Shown piece after piece: positions 25,247 through 33,969 of a stretch of 64,000 bases of DNA. Position 1 is the stretch's first letter; the number at the start of each line of letters is the position of its first letter. The position numbers and the translations under genes are program-made. The notes under the pieces were generated by a model that saw only the letters and a program-made list of their open reading frames with translations, searched no databases and had not been told where the DNA came from. Source of the stretch: Cryobacterium mannosilyticum (GTDB taxonomy: Bacteria; Actinomycetota; Actinomycetes; Actinomycetales; Microbacteriaceae); contig NZ_SOFM01000016.1 of the NCBI RefSeq assembly GCF_004402705.1, positions 1 to 64,000 on the forward strand, given 5' to 3'.

Positions 25247-26119
25247 ATGAGCATTGATCCGCACACGACCGAATCCGCTCCAGTTTCACCGGAGCCCTCC
25301 ATGCAGGACACAACCCAGACGCCCCCAGCGCCGCCGGCAAAGGTCAAGAAGCCGTTGAACGTCATCGGACTCATCGCCCTCATCACAGCGGCGCTCGGGT
25401 TCATCTTCGCCTGCATCCCCGGTGCACTCATCATCGGCTGGATACTCCTGCCGATCGCATTCGTGCTGGCTCTCGTTTCTCTGTTCCTCAAGGACAGGGC
25501 CAAATGGATGAGCATCACCGCCCTGATCGTCTCGATCGTGGGAACGATTGTCGGGGTCAGCGTGTTTCTTGCCGTCGTCGCGACGTCGGTCGACGACGCC
25601 TTCGGCAGCGGCACCACTACGGTCGTCAAACCGTCTGACGGCGCAGGTGTCGATGATGGAGCAGCGAAGGAAGAGCCGGCCGCCGAAGCAGGAACCCGCA
25701 AGAACCCTTACCCGATCGGCTCGGTCATCGAGTCCAAAGACTGGCGGGTCGTGATCAACTCCGTCACCCTCGCCGCTACAGACGCCGTTCTCGCTGGCAA
25801 CCAGTTCAATGAGTCACCGACCGAGGGGTCGGAGTACATCCTTGTGAACTACTCCGTTACCTACATCGGCGCCGATCCTGACGGGGACATGCCCGCCTTC
25901 GTGACGGTCGAATATGTCACGGCAGATGGCACGACCGTCAACGGGCTTGACAAATTCGTCACCGCACCGGCGCCCATCGACACCATGAGTACGCTCTACA
26001 CAGATGGCACCGCCACAGGCGATGTCGCCATTGAGGTTCCGACTGCCACCGCTGGCCAGGGTGTCCTCGCCGTCGTTCCGGGCCTGCTCACGGACAAGGT
26101 GTTCGTCGCCGTTCAGTAG
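25247..26119 (+). CDS. Membrane protein with C-terminal DUF4352-like domain
   Basis: This 290-aa protein begins with a ~35-residue Pro/Thr-rich cytoplasmic segment. Hydrophobic helices at about 38-60, 62-82 and 90-112 resemble DUF4190-type regions. An acidic Ala/Asp/Glu linker leads to an extracellular beta-rich domain (about 145-290) with the DUF4352 pattern: KNPYPIGSVIES, the strand WRVVINSVTL, and EYILVNYSVTYIG. Such proteins are widespread in Actinobacteria and Firmicutes, and their role is unknown. An AAAGG ribosome site lies 7 nt upstream. It stands alone between the sugar region and the PhzF gene. Confidence 0.8.
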   Translation: MSIDPHTTESAPVSPEPSMQDTTQTPPAPPAKVKKPLNVIGLIALITAALGFIFACIPGALIIGWILLPIAFVLALVSLFLKDRAKWMSITALIVSIVGTIVGVSVFLAVVATSVDDAFGSGTTTVVKPSDGAGVDDGAAKEEPAAEAGTRKNPYPIGSVIESKDWRVVINSVTLAATDAVLAGNQFNESPTEGSEYILVNYSVTYIGADPDGDMPAFVTVEYVTADGTTVNGLDKFVTAPAPIDTMSTLYTDGTATGDVAIEVPTATAGQGVLAVVPGLLTDKVFVAVQ

Positions 26120-26340
26120 TTCAGACAGGAAAGCGCGATTCACACCATGGTCCGCCGTCAAAGCCATGGGCGAATCCTTGGATTGCGTACCCTGCTGGAA
26201 TGGAATCGCTCATAGCTTGGAATGGCCCTTTTCCAGAGCCGCCAGCTTCCGCGCCATGATTGGGCTGCAGCAATAAGCTGAAACACCCACAGCGGGTTGC
26301 TAAATAGGTTGAATCTATTTGCGAAACCCAGTCGGACGAG

Positions 26341-26368
26341 AAAGGCCCCCGGGAAACCGGGGGCCTTT
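26341..26368. terminator. Bidirectional terminator hairpin
   Basis: AAAGGCCCCCGG pairs with CCGGGGGCCTTT around GAAA, between the convergent genes ending at 26119 and 26427. The remaining 26120-26340 shows no gene or other element I can support. Confidence 0.75.
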
Positions 26369-26426
26369 CGTCATTCCCGGGGGAATGTGAAGGTGGATCG
26401 TTTCGCGCGAGGCCATCGGTGGCTTC

Positions 26427-27293
26427 TCAGATGATTGGAACTGCGGTCCCGCTCACCACGATGCCTCCTGTGCGGGGGATCTCGACCGTGAGAACGCTGG
26501 GCCGGCCGACATGCTCCCCGTGGTGCACGGCCACCGTGCCCGGCACGGTTATCGAATCGGTGGCACGGAGGTACCCGCCCAGTGAGGCCGCCGCCGATCC
26601 GGTTGCCGGGTCCTCGGTCAGGGTGCCGACGGGAAACAGATTCCGAGCCGCGAAGTCGGTCGGCGTGGTCGCGTGCAAGACGGAAACCGTGCCGCGCCAG
26701 CCCTGGGCATCCATCAGAGTGCGCATTGATCCTGGGTCGAACGTGAAGCAGTCGAAGGCGGCACGCTCGCGCAGGACGAGAATCGGATGCCAGTTGCCGG
26801 CAAACGCCGCCAGGAGCGGATAGCGCGGGTCCAGGTCGCCGCGTTCGAGCCCGAGCAGGGAGAACAATTCGCCTTCCACCTCGGGCGCGAGGGGCGCCAC
26901 CTCCGGCTCGACGCTCGTGAACGCCGCGACGATCCCGTCGCCATCGGCCGAGGTCTCGATCGTGACGGGGCCGACGAGGGTCTCGAAGACGAACGTCCCC
27001 GTGCCTGCCCGCTCGGCGAGAGCGACCGCGGTGGCAATGGTGGCGTGACCGCAGAACGGCACCTCGGCGCCGGGGGAGAAGAAGCGGAGGCGGAGATGCC
27101 GCGAATCGCCGGCAATGTCCCGTTCGGTGACGAACGCGGTTTCGGCGTAACCGACCTCGGCAGCGATGCGCTGCATCGCCGGCGCGGCAAGCTTGCCGGC
27201 CTGCAGAACGATTCCCGCCGGATTGCCTCCGCCCGGTGTGGCGGCGAACGCGGCATACCGCAGCACGGCCGGTGGTGTCCCTAGCTCAGGCAT
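26427..27293 (-). CDS. PhzF-family isomerase/epimerase
   Basis: This 288-aa protein has the two-lobed diaminopimelate-epimerase-like fold of PhzF proteins. Family motifs are GGGNPAGIVL near the start, the conserved Glu in GYAETAFV, FFSPGAEVPFCGHATIA, and EDPATGSAAASLGGYL. Phenazine PhzF isomerises a dihydroanthranilate, but no phenazine genes are nearby, so the substrate is unknown. The gene stands alone, divergent from the molybdenum-enzyme trio. Confidence 0.9.
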   Translation of the reverse strand: MPELGTPPAVLRYAAFAATPGGGNPAGIVLQAGKLAAPAMQRIAAEVGYAETAFVTERDIAGDSRHLRLRFFSPGAEVPFCGHATIATAVALAERAGTGTFVFETLVGPVTIETSADGDGIVAAFTSVEPEVAPLAPEVEGELFSLLGLERGDLDPRYPLLAAFAGNWHPILVLRERAAFDCFTFDPGSMRTLMDAQGWRGTVSVLHATTPTDFAARNLFPVGTLTEDPATGSAAASLGGYLRATDSITVPGTVAVHHGEHVGRPSVLTVEIPRTGGIVVSGTAVPII

Positions 27294-27479
27294 AGCGGAT
27301 CCACTCTCTCAGGAACACGGCGCAGCCTCTCCTGAGACGTGGCCGATTTGCAGGAAATTCTACCGTGCGCCCTTCCCTCAGTGACTCTGCCGACCACGAT
27401 GGACCTCGAGAGTCCGCGCCGATAGGCTCCCTTGTGCCGGCCCCGATGGCGCGGACCATTCCTTCTGAAGGAGAACACC

Positions 27480-28073
27480 ATGGGAATCATTACGCCGGGC
27501 TTCTTCGGCCGTGGACGCAAGGCTGCGGCCGGTCTGCCGCCGGGGCAGCACCTGACCGAGGATTTTCCTGTTCTGTCCGCGGGCCCCACCCCCAGAATCC
27601 GGGAGGACGACTGGGAATTCACCATCGCGACGGAGCACGGCGTGACACATCGGTGGAGTTGGGCCGAGTTCATGGCGCTGCCGCAAGAGGAGCCGACCGT
27701 CGACATCCACTGTGTCACCAGCTGGTCGAAGCTCGGCACGGGCTGGCGCGGTGTGTCTCTGGACACGTTCCTCGACCAGGTCGAGTCGTCGGCCGAGTAC
27801 AGCATGGCTCACAGCTATGGCGGCTACACCACGAACGTGCCGGTGGCGGACCTGCGCGATGGCAAGGCCTGGGTCGTGCACGAATTCGACGGCAAGCCCC
27901 TCGCGCCCGAACACGGCGGCCCGGCCCGGCTCCTGGTGCCCCACCTCTACTTCTGGAAGAGCGCGAAATGGCTGCGCAGCCTCGAGCTGATCCGCCAGGA
28001 CGCGCCGGGATTCTGGGAAAGCAACGGCTACCACCTGCGCGGCGATCCCTGGCGCGAGGAGCGCTACTGGTGA
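27480..28073 (+). CDS. Sulfite oxidase-like molybdopterin-dependent oxidoreductase
   Basis: This 197-aa protein has the SUOX-type molybdopterin fold. Its likely molybdenum-ligating Cys is in DIHCVTSWSKLGTGWRG. Later motifs are YGGYTTNVPVADL and GPARLLVPHLYFWKSAKW, typical of YedY/MsrP-like and cytosolic relatives. No signal peptide is visible, so it is probably cytoplasmic. I chose the ATG at 27480 because GAAGGAG lies 7 nt upstream. It overlaps the next gene as GTGA, so its electrons probably come from or go to that flavoprotein (inference). The substrate is not known. Confidence 0.9.
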   Translation: MGIITPGFFGRGRKAAAGLPPGQHLTEDFPVLSAGPTPRIREDDWEFTIATEHGVTHRWSWAEFMALPQEEPTVDIHCVTSWSKLGTGWRGVSLDTFLDQVESSAEYSMAHSYGGYTTNVPVADLRDGKAWVVHEFDGKPLAPEHGGPARLLVPHLYFWKSAKWLRSLELIRQDAPGFWESNGYHLRGDPWREERYW

Positions 28074-28807
28074 GAAGCGGCTGGAACGTGGCAGAGGTGG
28101 TCGAGGTGCGCGCCGAGACCGCGAGCGCGCGCACGATCCGGCTGCGGGTGCCGGGACTCTCCGGCCACGTCGCCGGACAACACGTCGACGTGCGCCTCAC
28201 CGCGGCGGACGGCTACAGCGCGGTGCGCTCCTACTCGGTGGCGTCCGCACTGCCGGGCGACGAACTGGAGATCACCGTCGAGGAACTGCCCGACGGCGAG
28301 GTCTCGCCGTATCTCGTGCGCCAGCTCTCCACGGGCGATCAGATCGAGGTGCGCGGCCCGATCGGCGGCTGGTTCGTCTGGCACCCGGGCGACAGCTCTC
28401 CCGTGCAGTTGATCGCGGGCGGATCCGGCGTCGTGCCCCTGATGGCGATGATCCGCGCGCACGAGGCATCCGGTAACCGGTCCGAGTTCCGGCTCCTGTA
28501 CTCGCTGCGCGACCCGGAATCCGCGTTCTATCGCGGCGAACTCGACTCGCTGTCCCGAACGTCGCGCCGGTTCGCGGTCACCTGGGTCTACACGCGGCGT
28601 GCTCCTCAGGGGTGGCCGACCCCTGCCGGGCGACTGGATGCGGCGACCCTCGCCTCAGCCGTGCTTGCGCCGGAGTCCACCCCGGCCGTCTTCGTGTGCG
28701 GCGCAACCGGGTTCGTGGAGGCTGTGGCGGACTGGCTCGTTCAAGCCGGGCATTCCCCGGACCGGATCAAGGCCGAACGCTACGGCGGGATGGGCGACAC
28801 CTCGTGA
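28070..28807 (+). CDS. FAD/NAD(P)-binding oxidoreductase (ferredoxin-reductase type)
   Basis: This 245-aa reductase starts at a GTG overlapping the previous stop (GTGA). The FAD-binding barrel includes VAGQHVDVRL and the FMN/FAD motif RSYSVAS, and the nucleotide-binding half has GGSGVVPLMAMIR and VFVCGATGFVEAV. The ending KAERYGGMG is typical. No 2Fe-2S domain follows, so electrons must pass to a partner, most simply the molybdenum enzyme encoded just upstream. Confidence 0.9.
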   Translation: MRSGWNVAEVVEVRAETASARTIRLRVPGLSGHVAGQHVDVRLTAADGYSAVRSYSVASALPGDELEITVEELPDGEVSPYLVRQLSTGDQIEVRGPIGGWFVWHPGDSSPVQLIAGGSGVVPLMAMIRAHEASGNRSEFRLLYSLRDPESAFYRGELDSLSRTSRRFAVTWVYTRRAPQGWPTPAGRLDAATLASAVLAPESTPAVFVCGATGFVEAVADWLVQAGHSPDRIKAERYGGMGDTS

Positions 28808-28830
28808 TCGAGACACATGACAGGGGACCG

Positions 28831-29154
28831 ATGGACGGCGACGCATCGGCCAGGCTCGGTGGGAAGGACAGCTATCTCGACGGGAACGCCGCGGCCGGGG
28901 CCCTCTCCGAGATCTTCACCTTCGACGTGACGATGGCACGCGGGCGGTGCGAACAGTGCGGGGCCGTCGCGGCGCTGGCGACCGCACGGTGGTACCCCGA
29001 CTCGCACGGCCTGGTGCTTCGCTGCTCGCTCTGCGAGGGAGTGCTCTTGCGCCTGGTCGATCACGACGACCTCAGATGGGTCGACCTCCGCGGCCTCAGT
29101 TTCCTTGAATTCACGCCCCAGGAACGGCGGGAGTCTGAAATTGACGCAGTTTGA
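28831..29154 (+). CDS. DUF6510-family zinc-ribbon protein
   Basis: This 107-aa protein (from the ATG at 28831, with AGGGGA just upstream) reads YLDGNAAAGALSEIFTFDVT followed by a zinc ribbon: CEQCG and, about 25 residues later, CSLCEG. A GTG at 28804 overlaps the reductase stop and would add 9 residues; translational coupling makes this an alternative start. The function is unknown. I recall this family next to molybdenum oxidoreductase/flavoreductase pairs in actinobacteria, so it may be part of that enzyme system. Confidence 0.8.
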   Translation: MDGDASARLGGKDSYLDGNAAAGALSEIFTFDVTMARGRCEQCGAVAALATARWYPDSHGLVLRCSLCEGVLLRLVDHDDLRWVDLRGLSFLEFTPQERRESEIDAV

Positions 29155-29206
29155 GGCCGATGCCGATGCCGAGGCCGAGGCCGATGCCGATGCCGATGCC
29201 GCAGCC
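29153..29206. repeat. Tandem hexanucleotide repeat (GCCGAT/GCCGAG)
   Basis: About nine 6-bp units of GCCGAT or GCCGAG type start at the DUF6510 stop codon. The array lies between convergent genes and is not part of a supported protein. It may be a slippage-prone low-complexity tract. Confidence 0.75.
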
Positions 29207-29226
29207 GACGGCGCCGAGGTTGAGCG

Positions 29227-29260
29227 CCGCTGGTCAGTCGCTGAGCCCGCTGGTCAGTCG
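29227..29260. repeat. 20-bp-period direct repeat at the GH65 gene end
   Basis: CCGCTGGTCAGTCG occurs at 29227-29240 and again at 29247-29260. The second copy includes the GH65 stop codon (29254-29256), so the end of the gene seems to have been locally duplicated. Confidence 0.7.
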
Positions 29261-31752
29261 TTGACCTCGAAGTCGAACACGTGCGCGATCGTGGGGATCG
29301 ACGACGTGATGACGGTGCCGTCCGCGCGGCGGCCGCCCTCGATCGCCGCGGGCGAGGGGGCACCGGCGTCACGCAGCCCCTGGTGGGACAGCGGGACGGT
29401 CACCGGGTGGCCGGCCACGAGGTCGAAGGCAACCCCGCGCACGGCGAGCCTGGCCGCGTCGCCCTCTTCGATCGTGAGCACGATCTCCTTCTGGCGAAGA
29501 TCGAAGCGCACCCGGGTGCCTCTGAGGGTGATCCGGAAGGTGAGTTCCTCCCAGTCGACCGGCAGGCGCGGGTCGAGGGTGATCCGCCCGTTGTGGTCGC
29601 GCAGGCCGCCGAAGCCGTAGACGAGCGCGCTCCAGACGCCGCCGGCCGAGGCCACGTGCACGCCGTCCGCCGCGTTGTGGTGCAGGTCGGCGAGGTCCAC
29701 GAAGAGCCCGGAGGTGAAGTGCTTGAGGGCGAGTTCGTGGTAGCCCACCTCGGCCGCGATGATCGACTGCACCACGTCGGAGAGGGTCGAGTCTCCGGTC
29801 GTGATCGGGTCGTAGTAGTCGAAGTCGGCGCGCTTCTGCTCGGCCGTGAACTGGTCGCCCTGCAGGAGGAGGGCGAGCACGACATCCGCCTGCTTGAGCA
29901 CCTGGAAGCGGTAGATCACGAGGGGGTGGTAGTGCAGCAGCAGCGGCCGGTTGGCCGCCGGCGTCGCTGACAGGTCCCAGCGTTCCTTCTCGAGGAACTG
30001 GGCATCCTGCGGGTGGATGCCCAGGGTCTCATCGAACGGGATGTGCATCGCCTCGGCGGCGAAGGCCCATTCCACGACCTCGGTCTGGTCCAGGCCGAGC
30101 CGGGCGACCATGGCGTTGTAGGAGTCGATGTCGATGTAGCGCAGCCGCCGCACCGCGGTGACGGCGGAGCGGAGGTTGGCCCTGGCCATGATGTTCGTGT
30201 ACAGGTTGTCGTTGACGACGGTGGTGTACTCGTCCGGCCCGGTGACGCCGTGGATGTGGAAGACGTCGTTGCCGTTGCCGCGCCAGAAGCCGAGGTCCGC
30301 CCACATCCGGGCGGTCTCGACGAGGATGTCGATCGCCTCGCGGGAGAGGAAGTCCTCATCGCCGGTCGCCGCCACGTACTGGCCGAGCGCATAGGCGACG
30401 TCGGCGTCGATGTGGTACTGCGCGGTTCCAGCGGCGTAGTACGCCGAAGACTCGAGGCCGTTGATGGTGCGCCACGGAAAGAGGGCGCCGAGCTGGTTCA
30501 GCTCGCGGGCGCGCATCCTGGCGTGGTCGAGCATCGCGTGCCGGAAGCGCAGGGCGTTCCGCGCCGCGTTCGGGGACGTGTAGGTGAGGAACGGCAGCAC
30601 GTAGACCTCGGTGTCCCAGAAGTAGTGGCCGCCGTAGCCGGAGCCGGAGACCCCCTTCGCGGACACACCCTGGCCGTCGGCGCGCATCGACGCCTGGGCG
30701 AGCTGGAACAGGTTCCAGCGGGTGGCCTGCTGGAGCGAGGGCTGGCCGGCGAGCTGGACATCCGTTCGCGCCCAGAAGGCGTCGAGCCAGTCGCGCTGCG
30801 CCGTGAGGATGGCCTCGAGGCCTTCCTTGCGCGCCCGGTCGAGGGTGCGGTCGCAGCGGTCGGCGAGCTCCTGGGTGGGCACGCCGGTCGAGGTGTGGTA
30901 GCTCAGCGTCTTGGTGATGCGGATGACGTTGCCCTGCGTCGCCTTGATCTTGTAGACATGCTTGGCCATGTCGTCGCCGATCTGCGACGACTCCTCGAAC
31001 TCGTTGGCGGTGTCGATCGCGTGGTCGGCGCCACAGGCGATCGTCATGCCCGAGTTGGTGCAGCGGAAACCGAGGATGTAGCGGCCGTCGGAGGCGCGCT
31101 TGAACCGCGGCTGCAGCACCCGGTCGGTGAACGACTCCGCCTTGCGCGGGTCGAAGTCCTTGCCGCCCCCGGCCCTCGGGGCGTCGTACTCGCCCATGCC
31201 GTCCTGCCGGTTGAGGATCTGGCTGGAGATGACCACGGAGGCGTCGGCGTCGAGCATGGTCACCTCGTACTGCAGCACCGCCAGGTGGCGTTCGGTGAAG
31301 GAGACCACCCGGCGGGACCGGATCAGTACCCGCTTGCCCGACGGCGTGCGCCAGACCAGGGAGCGGGACAGCACGCCGTCGGCGAAGTCCAGGCGACGCT
31401 CGTAGCTGAGCAGGTCGGCCAGGGTCAGCACGAGGGGCTCGTCGTCGACATAGATGCGGATGACCTTGGCATCCGGCGCGTTGACGATGGTCTGGCCGAC
31501 GCGGGCGAAGCCGAAGGCCTCTTCAGCGTGCCGGATCGGCCACGTCTCGTGGAAGCCGTTGATGAAGGTGCCCTGCACGTGGCCGTCGCGACCCTCGTCG
31601 ACGTTGCCGCGCAGGCCGAGGTAGCCGTTGCCGACCGCGAACAGGGTCTCGGTGCGGCCCATGTCCTCGCCCGAGAAGGCGTTCTCGACGAGTGCCCACT
31701 CGTCGACGGGGAACCGGTTGCGATCGAGGGGATCCGAGGGGTTCAGGTTCAT
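29254..31752 (-). CDS. GH65 disaccharide phosphorylase (maltose/kojibiose/trehalose type)
   Basis: This 832-aa cytoplasmic enzyme phosphorolyses an alpha-glucosyl disaccharide to beta-glucose-1-phosphate and glucose. GH65 features are the N-terminal beta domain with AVGNGYLGLRGN, the barrel with SGYGGHYFWDTEVYVLPFL, general acid Glu in GVTGPDEYTT, and HHNAADGVHVASAGG in the late part. The tyrosine-threonine after GPDE differs from the common GPDEYH. I chose the ATG at 31752, which overlaps the beta-PGM stop (ATGA). The pairing with a beta-phosphoglucomutase confirms a beta-glucose-1-P product. The exact disaccharide is unresolved. Confidence 0.93.
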   Translation of the reverse strand: MNLNPSDPLDRNRFPVDEWALVENAFSGEDMGRTETLFAVGNGYLGLRGNVDEGRDGHVQGTFINGFHETWPIRHAEEAFGFARVGQTIVNAPDAKVIRIYVDDEPLVLTLADLLSYERRLDFADGVLSRSLVWRTPSGKRVLIRSRRVVSFTERHLAVLQYEVTMLDADASVVISSQILNRQDGMGEYDAPRAGGGKDFDPRKAESFTDRVLQPRFKRASDGRYILGFRCTNSGMTIACGADHAIDTANEFEESSQIGDDMAKHVYKIKATQGNVIRITKTLSYHTSTGVPTQELADRCDRTLDRARKEGLEAILTAQRDWLDAFWARTDVQLAGQPSLQQATRWNLFQLAQASMRADGQGVSAKGVSGSGYGGHYFWDTEVYVLPFLTYTSPNAARNALRFRHAMLDHARMRARELNQLGALFPWRTINGLESSAYYAAGTAQYHIDADVAYALGQYVAATGDEDFLSREAIDILVETARMWADLGFWRGNGNDVFHIHGVTGPDEYTTVVNDNLYTNIMARANLRSAVTAVRRLRYIDIDSYNAMVARLGLDQTEVVEWAFAAEAMHIPFDETLGIHPQDAQFLEKERWDLSATPAANRPLLLHYHPLVIYRFQVLKQADVVLALLLQGDQFTAEQKRADFDYYDPITTGDSTLSDVVQSIIAAEVGYHELALKHFTSGLFVDLADLHHNAADGVHVASAGGVWSALVYGFGGLRDHNGRITLDPRLPVDWEELTFRITLRGTRVRFDLRQKEIVLTIEEGDAARLAVRGVAFDLVAGHPVTVPLSHQGLRDAGAPSPAAIEGGRRADGTVITSSIPTIAHVFDFEVND

Positions 31753-32558
31753 GCGTTCGCCTCCGTGGTGGCTGAGGTGGTGTTCGGGGTGATGGTGACG
31801 GATGCCGGCACGAGCTCGTCGAGGTCGGAGACCACGATGTCGGCGCCCGCGTCGAGCAGGGTCTGCCTGCCCACGCCGCGGTCGACGCCGAGCACGAGGC
31901 CGAAGTTGCCCGCGCGGCCGGCCTGGATGCCCGACTGGGCGTCCTCCACGACGACGCACTCAGCGGGGGTGAGGCCGAGCAGCTCCGCGCCCAGCTCGTA
32001 GGTGTCAGCGGCCGGCTTGCCGGCGAGTCCGCGCGAGGCGGAGAGGAGGCCGTCGACGACGACCTCGAACCGGTCCCGGATGCCCGCGGCGGCGAGGGTC
32101 AGCTCGCCGTTGCGCGAACTGGTGACGACGGCAACGAGCAGTCCGGCGCTGGTGACGAAGTCGAGGAACTCGATCGAGCCGGGGTACGGCGTCACGCCCT
32201 CTTCGGCCAGGGTCTCGTTGAAGGCCTCGTTCTTGCGGTTGCCGAGGCCGCACACGGTCTCTTGGTCGGGGGCATCCGTCGGCAGCCCGTCGGGGAGCGT
32301 GATCCCGCGGGAGGCCAGCAGGCTGCGCACACCGTCGTAGCGGGGCTTGCCGTCGATGTACTCGAAGTAGTCGGCGTCGCTGTACGCGGGGGAGACGCCC
32401 TGCTCCTCCAGGTACGGGGTGAACAGGCGAGACCATGCGTGCATGTGCACGTCAGCGGTCGGCGTGAGCACCCCGTCGAGGTCGAACAGCACGCCGCGCA
32501 GGCTGTGCAGGCGGTCGAGCGTTTCGGCGTGAGAAAGGGGGTTCTGCGGAGAAGTCAT
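31749..32558 (-). CDS. pgmB: Beta-phosphoglucomutase-type HAD phosphatase
   Basis: This 269-aa HAD enzyme has nucleophile motif FDLDGVLTPTADVH, motif II VVTSSRN, the Lys of GKPAADTY and the acidic motif VVVEDAQSGIQAG. The HAD cap contains the phosphoglucomutase-type RYDGV/RGI region. It converts beta-glucose-1-phosphate to glucose-6-phosphate, completing the phosphorolytic use of the disaccharide cleaved by the coupled GH65 enzyme. It is the first gene of the pair. The N-terminal ~20 residues and the Thr-rich tail are extra. Confidence 0.93.
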   Translation of the reverse strand: MTSPQNPLSHAETLDRLHSLRGVLFDLDGVLTPTADVHMHAWSRLFTPYLEEQGVSPAYSDADYFEYIDGKPRYDGVRSLLASRGITLPDGLPTDAPDQETVCGLGNRKNEAFNETLAEEGVTPYPGSIEFLDFVTSAGLLVAVVTSSRNGELTLAAAGIRDRFEVVVDGLLSASRGLAGKPAADTYELGAELLGLTPAECVVVEDAQSGIQAGRAGNFGLVLGVDRGVGRQTLLDAGADIVVSDLDELVPASVTITPNTTSATTEANA

Positions 32559-33082
32559 ATGTCGTGCCCTGCTCGGTATCGGCCTGGAATGGGGTTCTGC
32601 TTGTCAGAATGACGGTTGATCAGGATGCGGGCCGAGGTGGAGGTTCTGCCACTGAGTTGTCGCGGGGGAATGTCATCGCTTGAGTAAGAGCCCTTCCAGC
32701 CACCGGTGCTCGGCTGCAGGCGGAGCACCACGGGAGTGGCTTGATTGGATTGATCGAGAGGCGGCCGGGCGGTGAAGGTATCTCAGCCAACGGCGGCAAA
32801 GATCGCGATTGACGACACGCGAACCACGTCCGGGGAAGGCATGCGTCGTTATTACAGCAATAATTCTATGCCCCGGGCGGGGTTTTTCCACCTGTGGGTT
32901 TCGGACTCCGGCCGACGGCGTCGACGGCGGCCGCGAAAAGCCCCGGCTGCACCACGCCTGGGGGAGGTGAGGTTGCGGCCGGGGCCGATCGTGTGGAGTG
33001 GGGGACTCCGTCAACCACGGTACGGGGGATGGGCTGGGTGCCGGCTGGGCAGGCCCGGGATCGGATGAGCAAGCTGACAGGT
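32559..33082. promoter_or_regulatory. Upstream region of the GH65 operon, no gene seen
   Basis: These 524 bp separate the beta-PGM start from the epimerase stop. Apart from control elements I see no supportable gene. There is an AT-rich patch at 32849-32865 with inverted arms TTATT and AATAA, which could be a promoter/operator. Next to it CCCCGGGCGGGGTTTTT (about 32871-32887) looks like a plus-strand terminator although no plus-strand gene precedes it. Confidence 0.4.
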
Positions 33083-33940
33083 TCAGGGCCGCGGTGCGGC
33101 GTGATCCCGCCAGCTGTGCACCGGGGCGTAGCCGAGCATCCGCCTGGCCTTGTCGATGCAGAGCAGCGTCTCGTTGGCGCCGACCTGCTTGCGGAACTCG
33201 ACGCCGGGGAACACCTCGGCGGCGAGGTCGGCGTTGGGCCGGCTCATCACCGTGTCGGCGGCGGCGATGATGAAGGCCTCGAAGCCGGGCCGGGCGTTCT
33301 CCAGCGCGCGCAGCACGGCCTGTGCGCCGTCGCGGCCGTCGATATAGCCCCAGAGGTTCCACTTGCGCCGGGTGGCGTCGCTGTCGAAGGCGGGGAACGC
33401 GGCGTAGTCCTCGGGGTCCATCACGTTGGAGAACCGGAGGGCGGTGATGCTCAGCGTGGGGTCCCAGCGGGTGAGCTGGATCGCCATCTGCTCTTCCAGG
33501 TGCTTGACCAGCGAGTAGGTGCTCTCCGGCCGGGCCGGGTACTCCTCGTCCACGGGGAGATAGGGCGGGTCGGTCTCGAACGGCAGCCCGAGCACCGTCT
33601 CGCTCGACGCGTAGACCAGGCGGCGGATGCCTGCCCGCCGGGCCGCCTGGAACACGTTGTAGGTGGAGAGGATGTTGTTGTGGAACGTGGCGACGTCGGG
33701 AACGAGACCCGGGGCGGGGATGGCCCCCAGGTGCACGATCGCGTCGAACCCGGTGTGCCGGTCGTCGACGCCGAGGACCGCGTCGAGGACCTGGCCGTAG
33801 TCGGTGAGGTCGATCAGCACGAGGCCGTGGCTCTTCTCCCCGGCCCGGTCGAGGTTGAGCACCTGGTGCCCCTCCTCGGTGAGCCTTCGCACGACGGTCC
33901 TGCCGAGTTTGCCGCTTCCGCCGGTGACCACAATTCTCAT
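33083..33940 (-). CDS. NAD(P)-dependent epimerase/dehydratase (extended SDR)
   Basis: This 285-aa short-chain dehydrogenase of the extended class has the NAD loop VTGGSGKLGRTVVRRL, catalytic YSLVK with upstream Ser in YASSETVLGLP, and a C-terminal substrate-binding region. I place the start at the ATG at 33940 (MRIVVTGG), preceded by GGGAG. Relatives include uronate dehydrogenases and UDP-sugar epimerases; the length and IPAPGL loop do not decide between them. It has no obvious operon partner. The DNA just upstream of its start contains a decayed P-type ATPase fragment. Confidence 0.87.
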   Translation of the reverse strand: MRIVVTGGSGKLGRTVVRRLTEEGHQVLNLDRAGEKSHGLVLIDLTDYGQVLDAVLGVDDRHTGFDAIVHLGAIPAPGLVPDVATFHNNILSTYNVFQAARRAGIRRLVYASSETVLGLPFETDPPYLPVDEEYPARPESTYSLVKHLEEQMAIQLTRWDPTLSITALRFSNVMDPEDYAAFPAFDSDATRRKWNLWGYIDGRDGAQAVLRALENARPGFEAFIIAAADTVMSRPNADLAAEVFPGVEFRKQVGANETLLCIDKARRMLGYAPVHSWRDHAAPRP

Positions 33941-33969
33941 CTTCTGCTCCCTGGGTTCCTCCGCCATGC

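Noticed and set aside
30013..32001. A 662-codon plus-strand open frame opposite the GH65 gene
   Set aside because: It mirrors the phosphorylase and beta-PGM codons and has no recognisable domain or ribosome site.
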